From Spongilla lacustris (Eukaryota > Porifera > Demospongiae > Spongillida > Spongillidae): a DNA stretch of 64,000 nucleotides. The position numbers and the translations under genes were made by a program. Each line of letters starts with the position of its first letter. Within the stretch, counting starts at the first letter, position 1. The DNA is taken from the NCBI GenBank assembly GCA_949361645.1, contig OX442417.1, positions 17,669,503 to 17,733,502 on the forward strand, in the 5' to 3' direction. Shown here piece by piece: positions 47,059 to 57,999 of this stretch. The notes beneath the pieces were generated by a model. It made no database searches. It was given only the letters and a program-made list of their open reading frames with translations, and was not told the origin of the DNA.

Positions 47059-47814
47059 GGGACAGTGTCTAGCAAAATCGGGGCTTGTGGGGTTATAATT
47101 TTATCACTATGCATGTTACACTAAACAACACATCTTTGCAACCGTACAACCTTTTCTTTCAAGTTTCGTACACTTGTTCTATGTTCGTGTCGATTTTGAA
47201 GCTCTAATCATTTTCCATGGCGTCATTGCAAAGATCGCTAACACAACAGGCCAGGTTAGAATTCCTCATTTCTCCACGTACAGTGTTGAAAACGTGTCAA
47301 ATTCGGGTTCTACATAGAGGAGTCCTGTAGCTATTGGTTTGTTCTGTTCGTTAATTTCCATATCATCCGTTACGGAAATACAGTTGAACAAATGCACTTT
47401 TTCCCGCTTGATTCGCGCTAATGATTTTGGCAAATCGCGTCCCGCTCGATGATTATGTCATTGGCGCGGAATCAAGCGGGAAAACGTGCATGTAGTTTGC
47501 TCAACTGTATCTCCGTAACGGATGATACAGAAACTAACGAACAGAACAAATCAATAGCTACAGGACTCCTCTATGCACATTCCGAATTTGACGCGTTTTC
47601 AACACTAAATTCTAACTTGTTGGATTAGCGATCTTTGCACTGACGCCATGGAAAATTATTAGAGCGCCTAAATGGATAAGAACATAGAGAGATGATGTAG
47701 GAACATATGTACGAAATATTTTTTAAAAGGAAAAGGTTGGACCGCTGCGAAGATGTGTTGTTTAGTATAACGTGCAATTTTTATAGTAACCCCACAAGCT
47801 CTGGACACTGTCCC
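47059..47814. mobile_element. Foldback element 3, GGGACAGT family
   Basis: Ends GGGACAGTGTC and GACACTGTCCC, arms of about 350 bp, flanked by ATAT on both sides (47055-47058 and 47815-47818). The inner stem CATCCGTTACGGAAATACAG is at 47364. The middle of the arms differs from foldbacks 1 and 2 (contains CCATGGCGTCATTGCA). Confidence 0.9.
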
Positions 47815-47952
47815 ATATATACATGGATATGACTGACATTTTATCAAAAACCGCATGTCCCATATTATATTATATTATCTGGTGTAAGGGCCTAACATAG
47901 AACCCTACCATCTGTTTGTTACACTCAAATGGAATTCATGGATTAATTTCAA

Positions 47953-50697
47953 ATGACATGCAGAAAAGTGTATAAGCTTGCAGAGTGGAGCTTCCCTAAT
48001 TCAGTATACTGTGCATGGGAATGGTGGCTGTGGCTAGCCGCCTTTTCCATACCTGATTTGATACCTTTATTCAGGAGGCTCTATGAGGAGGCCATGACCA
48101 AGGGATATGTGGAAACTTCTGTGACCAAGTGTCTCATCCTTGGAGCTGTTGGTGTTGGCAAGACTCACCTCAAACGCCTCCTTCTCAAGAAGGACCATCC
48201 AAAGCAACGTGTCAGTACAGGACTGGCTGACAACCCTGTTAGAGCCATCTCCTTCACACTGGCTGGTGTGGGTGGACAAGAGGAGGATGACTGGTTTGTA
48301 GTTGAAGATGACCAGGCACTGATGAGTGTTATTGGAGAAACCATCAAAGGTGGTGTATCCATGGCACCATCATTGGCTGATGTGATGAGAACTCTCCCAA
48401 AGATGGCCATAGACCATTCCAATGTACCCAGTGATGGAGCTGTTGGTCCCACCCCTGCTGGTGTGAATATCACCAAGGACACCACCCAGCCTGAAAAGAG
48501 CAAGACTGCAGATATAGAGGATGAGCTGGTTCATCGCATCAACCAATCCTCAGGTAAGAGCAGCAGGCCTTGTTATTTGCTTGTATTATAATACTCCCCT
48601 GTAGACAACAAGAAGTTGTTTGGTGTGAAGTGGATCCAGTTCATTGACAGTAGTGGTCAGCTGCAATACCATGACATCCTTCCTTTGTTCATTCAAGATC
48701 CCATGGTAACAATATTTGTACTAAAGCTGTCAGAAGAGCTATCACATCACCCCACCATTAAGTACTATGGAGCAGATGGCAAGACCGTTGGTAAACCATA
48801 TCGATCATCTCTCACTCATAAACAGATCCTTCAGAACTGTCTTGGAGCAATTCACCGCTCCCAAGATGCTCATCCTCTGATCATTGTCGTGGGAACACAT
48901 CGGGATGCCTTACGTTGGAGGTTTTGGAAGGAATCAATGGAAGAGAAGAACAAACAACTCAAGGCATTACTGGATCCCTCTGACTTGAAAGTGCTGTATG
49001 TTGGTGAAGGAAAGGATGAACTAATATTCGCTGTGAATGGCCTTTCCCCTGAAGATGTGGACAGACATGTTGCCCAGGTACTTAGAGAGGAAATAGTATC
49101 TGAGTTCCCCCAACAGTTAGTAAAGCGGCCAATAGCATGGTTTGGGCTGGAAATTGTACTCCAAAGGACATCCCATGATGGACTTCTGAGCCTTGAAGAG
49201 TGCAAAGTGTGTGCTAAAAGGTTTCATATTGAGGGAGATATGTTCTCTGCTGCCTTGCACCATCTTATCGAACACAATGTGTTCTTATATTACCCAGAGG
49301 TTCTTCGACAGACAGTGTTCTGTGACCCTCAGATAGTCCTCACCAAGGTGACTGAACTGGTGCAGTACCACCACAAGCTGAGGGATAGTCCAGAGGAGGG
49401 TCTGGCAGTTAGAGGTTGCCTGATCATGTTCAGGGACCATGGCCTGTTGTCAGTGGAGCTACTGAAGAAGTTTCCAAAGCACTACAAAGAGGGTCTGTTC
49501 ACTCCACAAGATCTAGTGAAGTTGCTGATGAGTCGTGGTGCCATAGCTATGATCAGAGATGGTGAGTACTTGATGCCTGCTCTGCTCCCTCACCTGGACT
49601 CCACCCAAGTGTCCAAGTACCTTGAAAGAGGTGCCTCCATGATGATTAGGTTTCCCCATGGCTATATTCCTAATGGTCTGTTTTGCTGTCTTGTGGCCCT
49701 TCTACTTTCATCATCTTGGAAGGTGTGTATGGATGGAAATCAGCCATTGTGTCTGTATCGCAACTGCATCACATTGATACAAAGGGGCACTCCAGAAAAT
49801 GTGACCCTTGTTGACATGTTCTCCTATATAGGAGTGCATATTGATGAGGCTTCAATTATGGTGCGTAGGGGAATAAGATGTCTTGTCCACAGTGGTATCA
49901 AGAGTGCCTATAGTGTGCTCAAGTACCATAATGTCCAGTTAGAAGATGCCTTCATGTGTGCAGGAGCCCGTTGTACCTCAGACCCTCCTCATGTAGCTGT
50001 AGTAGTATCCAGAGGGGCAGTGTACAAATTGAGGTGTTCCATCAGAGGTGATCAGGTTGGAGACCTGAGCAAGGACCAGTTGATGTGGTTACAAGGTTGT
50101 CCTTTGGGTGAGAGTGTTATCCCAGAGCAAGAAGGTTCAAATGGTGAGTCTCCCTTCTTCCACTCGTTATCATCTGGGGGAGGGGCCTGGTTACCTGGGG
50201 AGAAGTAAGGGTGGAGATGTTCCTGGCCTGGGGATGTTGTATAATGTATTATTCATTGAAGCATCACTTGCCATTGGTGGGAAGTAATAAATTGTACAAA
50301 AAATTGTTAATTGTAATGAATTCCAGTGAATTTAATTGAATAAAATTCCTTTCATGCACACACAGGTGTGCCCACTATCAAACTGTTGACTAGCATACCA
50401 AGCCTTGCTGATGGTGTGAGGAAGAACCTTAACATCATACAGAGGACCAGTACTAGCTATATCAAGCTGGGGATGCACCTCCTGGATGATGATAACTGTG
50501 ATATAGTATATGCTCTTAGGGAGAAGTACTACCATGACCCTGTGGAGATTGTTACAGCTGTCTACAAGATGTGGATCTCTGGTTCTGGAAGGAGACCAGC
50601 AACATGGCAAACATTGGTTGGTGTGCTTAGAGACATTGAGCTGAACAGTTTAGCAGATGATATTGAACATGCATGTGTGCTGAACCCTTCTAAGTGA
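47953..50697 (+). CDS. Roc-COR-Death domain GTPase-like protein, three exons, 5' end uncertain
   Basis: A signalling protein of ROCO type: GTP-binding Roc, COR dimerisation region, then a Death domain for homotypic contacts. Exons: 48075-48553, 48605-50143, 50366-50697 (stop TGA 50695-50697); introns of 51 and 222 bp, both phase 1, no stops. The P-loop GAVGVGKTHLK is at about 48150-48180, QFIDSSGQLQYHD at about 48640, and a G4-like VVGTHRD at about 48888. COR-like winged-helix sequence runs from PIAWFGLEI (49130) through FCDPQIVLTK (49319). The Death domain is in exon 3 (TWQTLVGVLRDIELNSLADD). TTATTCAG at 48067-48074 looks like an acceptor, so earlier exons probably existed. The start at 47953 is only the limit of the open frame. 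A foldback sits 140 bp upstream. No leucine-rich repeats or kinase domain are visible. Confidence 0.8.
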
Positions 50698-51034
50698 CCA
50701 TTGTGTTCATGAGCATATTATGTTTTTAACCATCGCCATGGGAACATGTAGGCATGTGGTAAATCTAACATTATAACCAGGGTGATCATCTACACGATTG
50801 GGCACAGCAGGTCCCCAGGCCATCCACTGCTTCAAGTGCTATCGTATACCACCACAAGGATGGCTGTGTTCTGAGGTGGCCCACCCCCTTAGTTACACCT
50901 GCTGCAGAAGGCCATAGTGGCTGGCTGCCTGGGGAAGCCTCCCCCATCATGTGCATGAAAACTGGATGGCATAATTATCAAGAAGCTTCCAAGAAGAAGG
51001 CAAACTGTATTGATGATTTGAATGTAGGTGAGGG
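50698..51034. other. No feature seen
   Basis: Downstream of the Death-domain exon; no exon or repeat recognised. Confidence 0.45.
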
Positions 51035-51205
51035 GAGGAGGGGTTTAAATCAGTGGATGAGTTGGTCTAATGGTGTTGGGTGGGGGCCACACTAGGTAGG
51101 AAGGTTAGTGGTGGAGGGAGATGTGAAGGTAGTGAGAAGGTGATGGTGTGGGGAGAAGGGAAGTGGTCCCTTATGTCAGAGGCTGGTCCTCACCAGTGTA
51201 AGTAC
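51035..51205 (+). pseudogene. Kelch gene fragment
   Basis: Degenerate match to 33140-33305 of the kelch gene: GGGGCCACACTAGG, GGAGGGAGATGTGAAG and GTGGTCCCTTATGTCAGA occur in the same order with deletions and frameshifts. A single broken blade pair, without introns or flanking exons. Confidence 0.7.
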
Positions 51206-51957
51206 TTTATTCATTCCTAATCCTCCAATCCCACCTGGCCATCGCCTTAAGAGAGTTCATCCTTGTTGTTTACCTCATGCCTACATGCATGATCCCATGG
51301 CGATGGTATATAATATGCTCATTACTGTTGGTAACAGCTGACCCCTGCATGGTGGCAGCTCTGGGATAATGGTGGCACACTCATTGAGAACTGCATGCCC
51401 GGCTGGGCCTGGAGATGATATTAATAGCATTCCTCATCCACCTTCAAAGCGACAAAATCTGTATCCCTCCACAATGCACCTCCTGAGAGTATGGGCCACC
51501 TTCTTAGCCAAGCTGCAAGGGGCTGGAAGAGCTCAGCTGCCTTGCCACTCACCTGGGCACCAGGTGGGCAGTTCTTCTTGATGATGTCCGAAGCAATCAA
51601 GCTGCCTCTTGCCTAATACTATGACGCTGATGTGGGCACAGCTGCCAGGCTGCCTGTATGTGCCTGAGGAGTGGTATGTTATCCACATCAAGCACTCCAA
51701 GACCAGAAGGACCAGCCGCAGTATCCTTGGGACCGGAAAGATGGTGAAGTGAGCAACTGTGGCTACTGTGTGGAACAGCTGGGGTGTTTGGACCACTACT
51801 AGTCTGAAGGACTGCACATACTTTGCCCATCATGCCAGTCCTGCCCAATGACACAGATTGATGAATGACCTTTAAGTTTGCAGAATGTTTAATTTGCTAC
51901 GTACACTCCATTAAGGTGGCTGCAAACGAGCTACGTCAACCTTATGCAACGTTATGA
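51206..51957. other. Unassigned, possibly 5' part of a non-LTR element
   Basis: Leads into the reverse transcriptase fragment. Open frames on both strands are short and not recognised. Confidence 0.35.
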
Positions 51958-52380
51958 ATGGGAAAAACCATGGCTCTAGTCACTGGGGGTGATGTTCAAG
52001 ACTTATGTGGTGCAGAGCAACTGGCTACAGGACTGAAACCTGGTGTCGAAGGTGCTATCCATGCTATGACAGATTTATATGATGAGTTCTCTAGTGATGG
52101 CTGGGGTTTTCTACTAGTGGATGCAGTAAATGCATTTAATCTTGTGTCCCGGGTGACTGCTCTGTGGAATGCAAGAATACTATGGCCTAGATGCAGTAGG
52201 TTTCTTTTCGACACATACAAAGGTTTTGCTGTGTTGCTGTTACGGAATTCTGAGGAATTCCTTTACAGCAGAGAGGGAGTAACACAGGGTGACCCTTTGT
52301 CCATGTTGCTATATGCTGTAGCAATGATGCCACTGGTGAACTCTCTTTGCTGCAGAGAGCAATATCAACAGAGCTGGTAC
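51958..52380 (+). pseudogene. Non-LTR-type reverse transcriptase fragment, cut before the catalytic box
   Basis: Palm-domain motifs: LLVDAVNAFN (motif A with its Asp, about 52112-52141), a fingers/palm helix, then REGVTQGDPLSM (motif B, about 52270-52305) and a hydrophobic helix. The sequence reads up to QSWY at about 52379, where the YADD box should begin. There it is joined to the end of a hAT element, so the catalytic aspartates are lost. Thumb, endonuclease and element ends are not visible. It copies element RNA in intact relatives. Confidence 0.78.
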
Positions 52381-53340
52381 AGGGTTCCCACACCAAAAAT
52401 ATGGGTCAAAATAAGAACTTTTCAAGACTTTTTCCATACCCTACAGTTGTATATCTAATGCCTCATGCACACATTACAAATCACAATTGTAAAACAAGAC
52501 ACACTGAAAATACATAAAAAAAGGTGGACAACTCATTTTAAATTAGCTTTTTTTCTTCAATTGCTTTCTCAATTAATGCAATTTCATTCAGCTTGCTTGT
52601 AACAGCCTTAAGCATTAGTCATCGGCCGAAGACTGCAATGCAGTGGCATCATATTGAAGCCTTTTCTTCTTTGCCTTTAGGTCATCAACTTCCTCCACTA
52701 AAGTCTCCCATTTGCTTATCTGCTGTTCAGTTTTTTTCAATTCCATTTGATTTCATATACTTCTGTCTAGCTACAATGTAGGCTACAAGACATAAGCATT
52801 TCTTTCACCACTAGCAATGGGATTTTCTATATTGCCCCTGCAGATGAGATGGCATCACAAACTATCCTTTGGGGTACAATGTTTTCTTGTTTTTCAAGTT
52901 CTATACTTCTACCTCCTTTTTTATAGAGAACCCACGCTCCACTATAGCTTGGCCATGAGACAATACTATTATCATCTTGACAAATGAAATAGCTCGGAAC
53001 CATGGTTCAGATGGAAAATACATCAATTCGGTAATGGTTGGATCAAAATTCTTAAATGTATATGTATTCCAACGATTTATCTAAATAGCAAGAAAATTGA
53101 CTTGCAAGTTCCGGCATCACAGTCACATTCCTTCACTTTTTGCGCTTGAATGCAACATGTAAGGATTGTTCTAAAATCTGCATTGCACTTGGAAGGGTTT
53201 GCAAATTGTTCCCGTGGATCCATGCAACAAATATGTTGTGCAAATGCATAAGTCAGTGGGCTCTTGTGCATCATTGTTTTAACAAGTGCTACTAAAAATG
53301 CTTTGCAATCCATTTTAAACCATGGCCACGTGGATGTCTG
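52381..53340. mobile_element. 3' part of a hAT transposon
   Basis: Begins CAGGGTTCCCACACC, a hAT-type terminal sequence, exactly at the breakpoint of the reverse transcriptase. The transposase 3' end lies inside on the minus strand, so the left end here is the 3' end of the transposon. The other terminus is missing; at about 53325 it meets a fragment of a different hAT element. Confidence 0.65.
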
Positions 53341-53345
53341 GCCAC
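52610..53345 (-). pseudogene. hAT transposase, C-terminal part, broken
   Basis: Reading down the minus strand: about 53345-53110 has LVKTMMHKSPLTYAFAQHI and a KCNADF block. About 53070-52850 has FPSEPWFRAI and the hAT dimerisation signature SHGQAIVERGFSIKKEVEV. About 52760-52610 is a Lys/Glu-rich coiled coil (LVEEVDDLKAKKKRLQYD). The dimerisation region holds transposase subunits together. In-frame stops (for example right after EVEV) and frameshifts disable it. Confidence 0.7.
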
Positions 53346-53415
53346 GCCCAACTAGGTATGTGGTTATGTCCGAGCGATTTGAGCCTATGTACATGTAGGT
53401 ATAGCTGTGGTGCGT
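53325..53415. mobile_element. Fragment of the 16.8 kb hAT-type element
   Basis: Matches 17392-17475: GGCCACG, CACGCCCA, CTAGGTATGTGGTTA and GAGCGATTT follow in the same order and orientation. Confidence 0.65.
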
Positions 53416-53806
53416 GGCATGTAAACATTAGAAATTCGTTGCTGCATGTCTCGAGGCAGATAAAATATTGTGTTTGCGAATACATGATGTCAATCAGCTA
53501 ATGTATATGTTTTATAGGAACTGCATGCTTGTTGCTAGTGAGCGCCCATCCAGATCGAAGCTTAGTACATGTTTAAAAACAATATTATAAGTGTTATTGC
53601 AGTACCGAAGTATACATGTATAATCGACAGCGAATAATTGTGTAGACTAGTTGCATGTGCATGCATATGGTGTGTGTATTATACATTTATTGCGACAAAG
53701 CAGCATTAAAAAGCAAAGCTAGCTAGCTAGTATCTAAGTTAATTGTATATATCCATCAGGCAGTATGCAGAAAGTCAATAACAACTATACATGTATTTAT
53801 TATCTC
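53416..53806. other. No feature seen
   Basis: AT-rich spacer. Confidence 0.45.
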
Positions 53807-54015
53807 TCTCGCACTGGATCATATGAGATAGTTTTGCGGGACCCCAGCAGAAATTCATTGAATAGTGTTGTTCCCTTGTTTGTACACTCTTAACACATGC
53901 TCTAGAACCATCTCTCTCCCACTGGATCATATGAGACAGTCTTGATCCCAGCAGAAAGTCATTAAGTAGTGGTGTCCCCTTGTTTTGCACCCTTATCACA
54001 TGCTCTGCATGGGCA
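53807..54015. repeat. About 105-bp tandem duplication
   Basis: Two copies starting CTCTCTC and ACTGGATCATATGAGA, with moderate divergence. Confidence 0.8.
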
Positions 54016-54841
54016 TTGGCCATTGGGTAAGGTCTCAGATAGCAAAAAAGTTAAAATTATGTCGCTTTCCCAAACACATGACCTTAATTGGCGGTTCATG
54101 TTTGCAAAAAGAGGTGTACATGTGTAAATCAATCAAAGAAGTCTCTAGTTCCTAAAGTAATTATTACAAATTGGAAGAATGATGAATGTAGGGGAGAACA
54201 TTATGATATCGCTATAAGGGCATTGCCGTATTGGCAGCTAGATTTATATATATACATGTATAATGAGATACCTAAATTTAGATGTAATGTGTATTTAACC
54301 TGTGAACCTTATAAAGAGTACCTATGTTGTATTTTATGCAATTATAGCATCATTATCTTGAATACTTTTACAGTAGTCGCATGGAGAAGTCAAGCGGTCA
54401 CAGTTTTTTATATCGCGGTCCATTCACATTGCGTACATTGTTAGTCACCCGAGACGCAATGTTTGAAACGTTTTAACTTTTGAAATAGTAATTTTTTTCC
54501 GTGGCAGAACCATAATTTTGATGCATCAATTTGCTCTTTTAGGCTATGCATAAAACCGGTTCTAGTTTTATTCATTTTGAAAAATTTATTAAAGTGCCTA
54601 GTAAGGCTCCAATGTTAAGAATTTCTTCTCGATTAGAAGAAGTGCATGCATGTATACGATTTGGTTCGTGTACCCTACAGTAAAGGTTAGTGAAATCTTC
54701 AAAACCACTTAGCTTTTTCGTACTCCCTGATGGCAGTGTTGGGAGTGTATCAAATTATCCGGTAAGTCATTTGTGTAGGCTAGCAGCTAAAATGCTTAGT
54801 ATTCTGCAGGCCCTGTGTTGGAGCTAGAACATCATACGGAT
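54016..54841. other. No gene recognised
   Basis: A frame 54088-54444 (+) is open for 118 codons but AT-rich, Cys/Tyr-heavy and unrecognised; probably chance. Confidence 0.4.
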
Positions 54842-56889
54842 ACAAGATATAAAAATTTAATTTTTAAAAATAAAATTGGTGATGTAGGATTTATAGACAG
54901 CAATTGAATAAAAAGTATGGAAACAAGGAATTACGGATATTATGCATTCATTAAATTATAAATATTACATACCTACATTTAGCACAGAATTTCAGGCAGG
55001 TAATTTGCTAAATAATGTAGGTCTGTAATATTCATAATTTAATGAATGCATAATATCCGTAATTCCTTGTTTCCATACTTTTTATTCAATTGCTGTCTAC
55101 AAATAGGGGGGGGGGGGACTTATTACACTTTTTTTTTAATTTTTTGTTTCTACCACTCTGAAAATATGTACTGGGTCACACTGAATGTGAAAATAAATTT
55201 CAAAGAATTTTTAACCCCTCACAACCCCCCTGTACATACCCCTTGAAGTTCTTGCATATATCGTGAATGGATAAAACAGAGGATGGCATGAGTAGAAACA
55301 AGGTCTAAAGGGGGGAAATGCCTTGGAGGTGTAGGCTACTTTAAATCAGGTGATCTTACTCATGGTGTTTTGCCAAAAAAAAAAGACTGTAGCATTTTGT
55401 GCATTAATACATGTACTTAGTTGAGCTATTTGTGATATATTGCCAACATCTACTAGTGCAATGTACTCCTGCTTTTCAATGGCTTTATCTCTTGCCTGCT
55501 AGAACTGAATGCTTTAAGCTCCTAAATTTGGAAAAGGCTGCATTTAACTGTGCCACTGATAGTCAATTATGCATTCTAGGTATGCTTTTGAAATGTGAAG
55601 GGGTATAGTAATGTGAAGGGGTATAGAAGCAATGTACTTATACTCTTATAAACCAGTTTTTCACATTCAGTGTGACACAGTACATATTATCAGAGTGGTA
55701 GAAAAGGAAAATAGAAAATAACATACACACACACACACACACACACCTCTACTCTTATGTTACTGATGTTTTTATGTCATGGTGTGCTTATCAACTCAAT
55801 TGTCTCAAGTTTTTGGCTAGATTTTCATAGAAAGACTGCTCTTTTAAGAGAGGGAATGCATGCAAGTTCCCAGGTCAGAGTGGACCAACATATCTCTTGT
55901 TTTGTTATGTGAGGGTGTGCATTCTATACCTAACAGTTAAGTAATCTTGCACAACATGATTGCGCATACTGTTCAGGTATTAAAACCTCTGTACTAAATA
56001 AAGTGTGCTTTCAAAATGTAATATTGTGAGCTTCTACATGTAGCTGTGTGCATTATTCATTTAAACACCTGTAAGTTTTAGATAATGGGGAAGATTGCAG
56101 TTTTATAGAAAGGTGTGCTTTGCATCATCATATTGGATCATAGTGTGTGCTATTGCTAATGTTTCCGCTTTTACAGTTTGGTTCTTATATGGCCATAGCA
56201 TCTCAACAAAAGTTAGAAAGAGCACCAGTACATAATCTTGATGCTGACCAAAGTGTTGGCTTTATAAAATTTTAAGAGGATCAAAGCAGTGAATTACAGC
56301 TTCATCAACACAAGTTAAATGTGCAGCACATTATATAATTGATAATACTGTTACCACGCAGGATGATACAAAGGATATTCCAAGGTAGCCAAAATGTGTA
56401 AAACCTGAATTGTGCCTCTTGCTAAATTGCAAATCTAACCTTGGATAGAACAATCTAGAGAAACTTGTTTACGCATGGGTGGACTGTATAAATGACTACC
56501 CTTGAACTTCTATGTTTCTTTCATTACGCAATTTTTTATTATGCTCTTGCCAATGCCTAAATGAAAGACAGATGTAAATCAAGGCAGTATATTACTAGTC
56601 CACATACCTAATTCCTTAGTTTATCTTTTACTGCTATATGGTGCCATAGGTGGTGTATATACCTATGTACATGTATACATCCGTGTTTTGTAAAACTTCA
56701 AGGGTACTGTACAGGGGGGTTACTCTTAGTATAAAAATTTAAAATACATGTTTTCCTATGTTTCTTAATGCCCTCCATATTCTGAGAGGGGTAGAAACCA
56801 AAGTCATACCTAAGACCCCCCCCCCCCCCCCTACTACAAATCCTACATCACCAATTTTATTTTTAAAAAATAAAATTTTTATATCTTGT
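54842..56889. mobile_element. Palindromic MITE split by an insertion
   Basis: The left arm (54842 to about 54992) starts ACAAGATATAAAAATTT and includes GGTGATGTAGGATTT. Its complement is in two pieces, 55012-55104 and 56842-56889. Removing 55105-56841 restores a palindrome of about 310 bp whose arms end ACAAGATAT and ATATCTTGT. Confidence 0.75.
55105..56833. mobile_element. Element with poly-G ends inserted in the MITE, 7-8-bp target duplication
   Basis: Starts (T)AGGGGGGGGG and ends CCCCCCCCCTA; inverted similarity continues for about 60 bp (TTTCTACC block). CTACAAAT occurs at both borders (55097-55104 and 56834-56841). It contains an inverted copy of its own left end at about 55650-55715 and a (CA)n run at 55724-55745. 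No transposase. Confidence 0.75.
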
Positions 56890-56892
56890 TAC

Positions 56893-57611
56893 ACTCCTTT
56901 TTTTTCCCCGGCGGGTTCCTAGTTACACGTTGCATGCATGAGAGCAAACAAAGAAAGAAGGGCAATCTTGGAATATGATATAGAGCATCACATCACAGCA
57001 GTATAAGACAGTTTGATCTGCTCACTTGCTATCATCAGTAAATCACATCACAATCAAAAAATTCTTTCTTTTAGACAGCCAAGTATCTGAACTGGCATGT
57101 GAGCAACACCCAGTCTCTCAGCCAGATTATTTTGAAAGGCGAGGGGACTCATATAAAAGAAGTAGTAGTGGAGGAGAGGAGGTATTAGTAGTGAAGGAAC
57201 AAAATATTATGCTCAGACCACAAACCCAGGCTCCAACCAGAGCATTATGATATTTAATGCTATTTTCTAATGCCTATAGCCTAACACGCTTTTCATTAAA
57301 CCACTATGGATTACCAGCTACCAAATTGGCTTATCAGGATCGCACACACACACACACCCCGTCATGAAACTATCCTCACATGATTCAAAGCCCTCGTCTC
57401 TTGACTGAAGGTATGCATGCATTCTCCAAAGGCAGTAGCAAAGGCATCAGGATTGATCACCTTCCTTAAATGTCTGTAGCAATTGGCCATTTACAACAAA
57501 GATGCTTACCAGATTGCTTGCCATCTTTATAAGGGGTAGGCAAAAGGATCACAACTGAGTATAGCACAGAATAGGTCTACCATCATGGCCAAACTGTATG
57601 TTCATTATATC
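56893..57611. other. No gene recognised
   Basis: A frame 57026-57250 (+) is short and unassigned. There is a short CA run near 57344. Confidence 0.45.
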
Positions 57612-57854
57612 CAGCTGTGAGGGAGGAGGATGGGAGGTGAAGAGAGGATGGGACAGGAGGAGGGGAAGGGAGAAGAGAAGGGGGAGAGGAGAGGAGGGGA
57701 GGATGGGAAGGAATTGAAGGGGGTTCGGAGGGGAAAGAAAATAAGAAAAGGGAGGGGAAAGGGAGAAGAGAAAGGGGAGAGGCGGGGAATGGAAAAGGGA
57801 AGGGGGAGAGGGGGAGGAGGTGAAGGGAGGAGGGGAGGTGTAGGGGGAGGGGAG
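57612..57854. repeat. Polypurine satellite, left part
   Basis: Irregular GGGGAGAGGAG and GGGAGAAGAG repeats, purine-only for long stretches. The retrotransposon begins at its right edge. Confidence 0.9.
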
Positions 57855-57972
57855 TGTTATGTTCTAAGAGAGCTCTCACAAAGACGCCATGACTATTACA
57901 AAAAGAGCATAATGCAATGGCAAAGCGCATGCGCGTACAGATATGCATATACATATACAATAAGATACTACA
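57855..57972 (-). repeat. 3' LTR, 118 bp
   Basis: Downstream LTR in the sense of the element; begins TGTAGTATCTTATT and ends GAACATAACA on the minus strand. Identical to the other LTR. Confidence 0.95.
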
Positions 57973-57999
57973 GTTTCCTCCCCCCTAAAATTCAGACAT

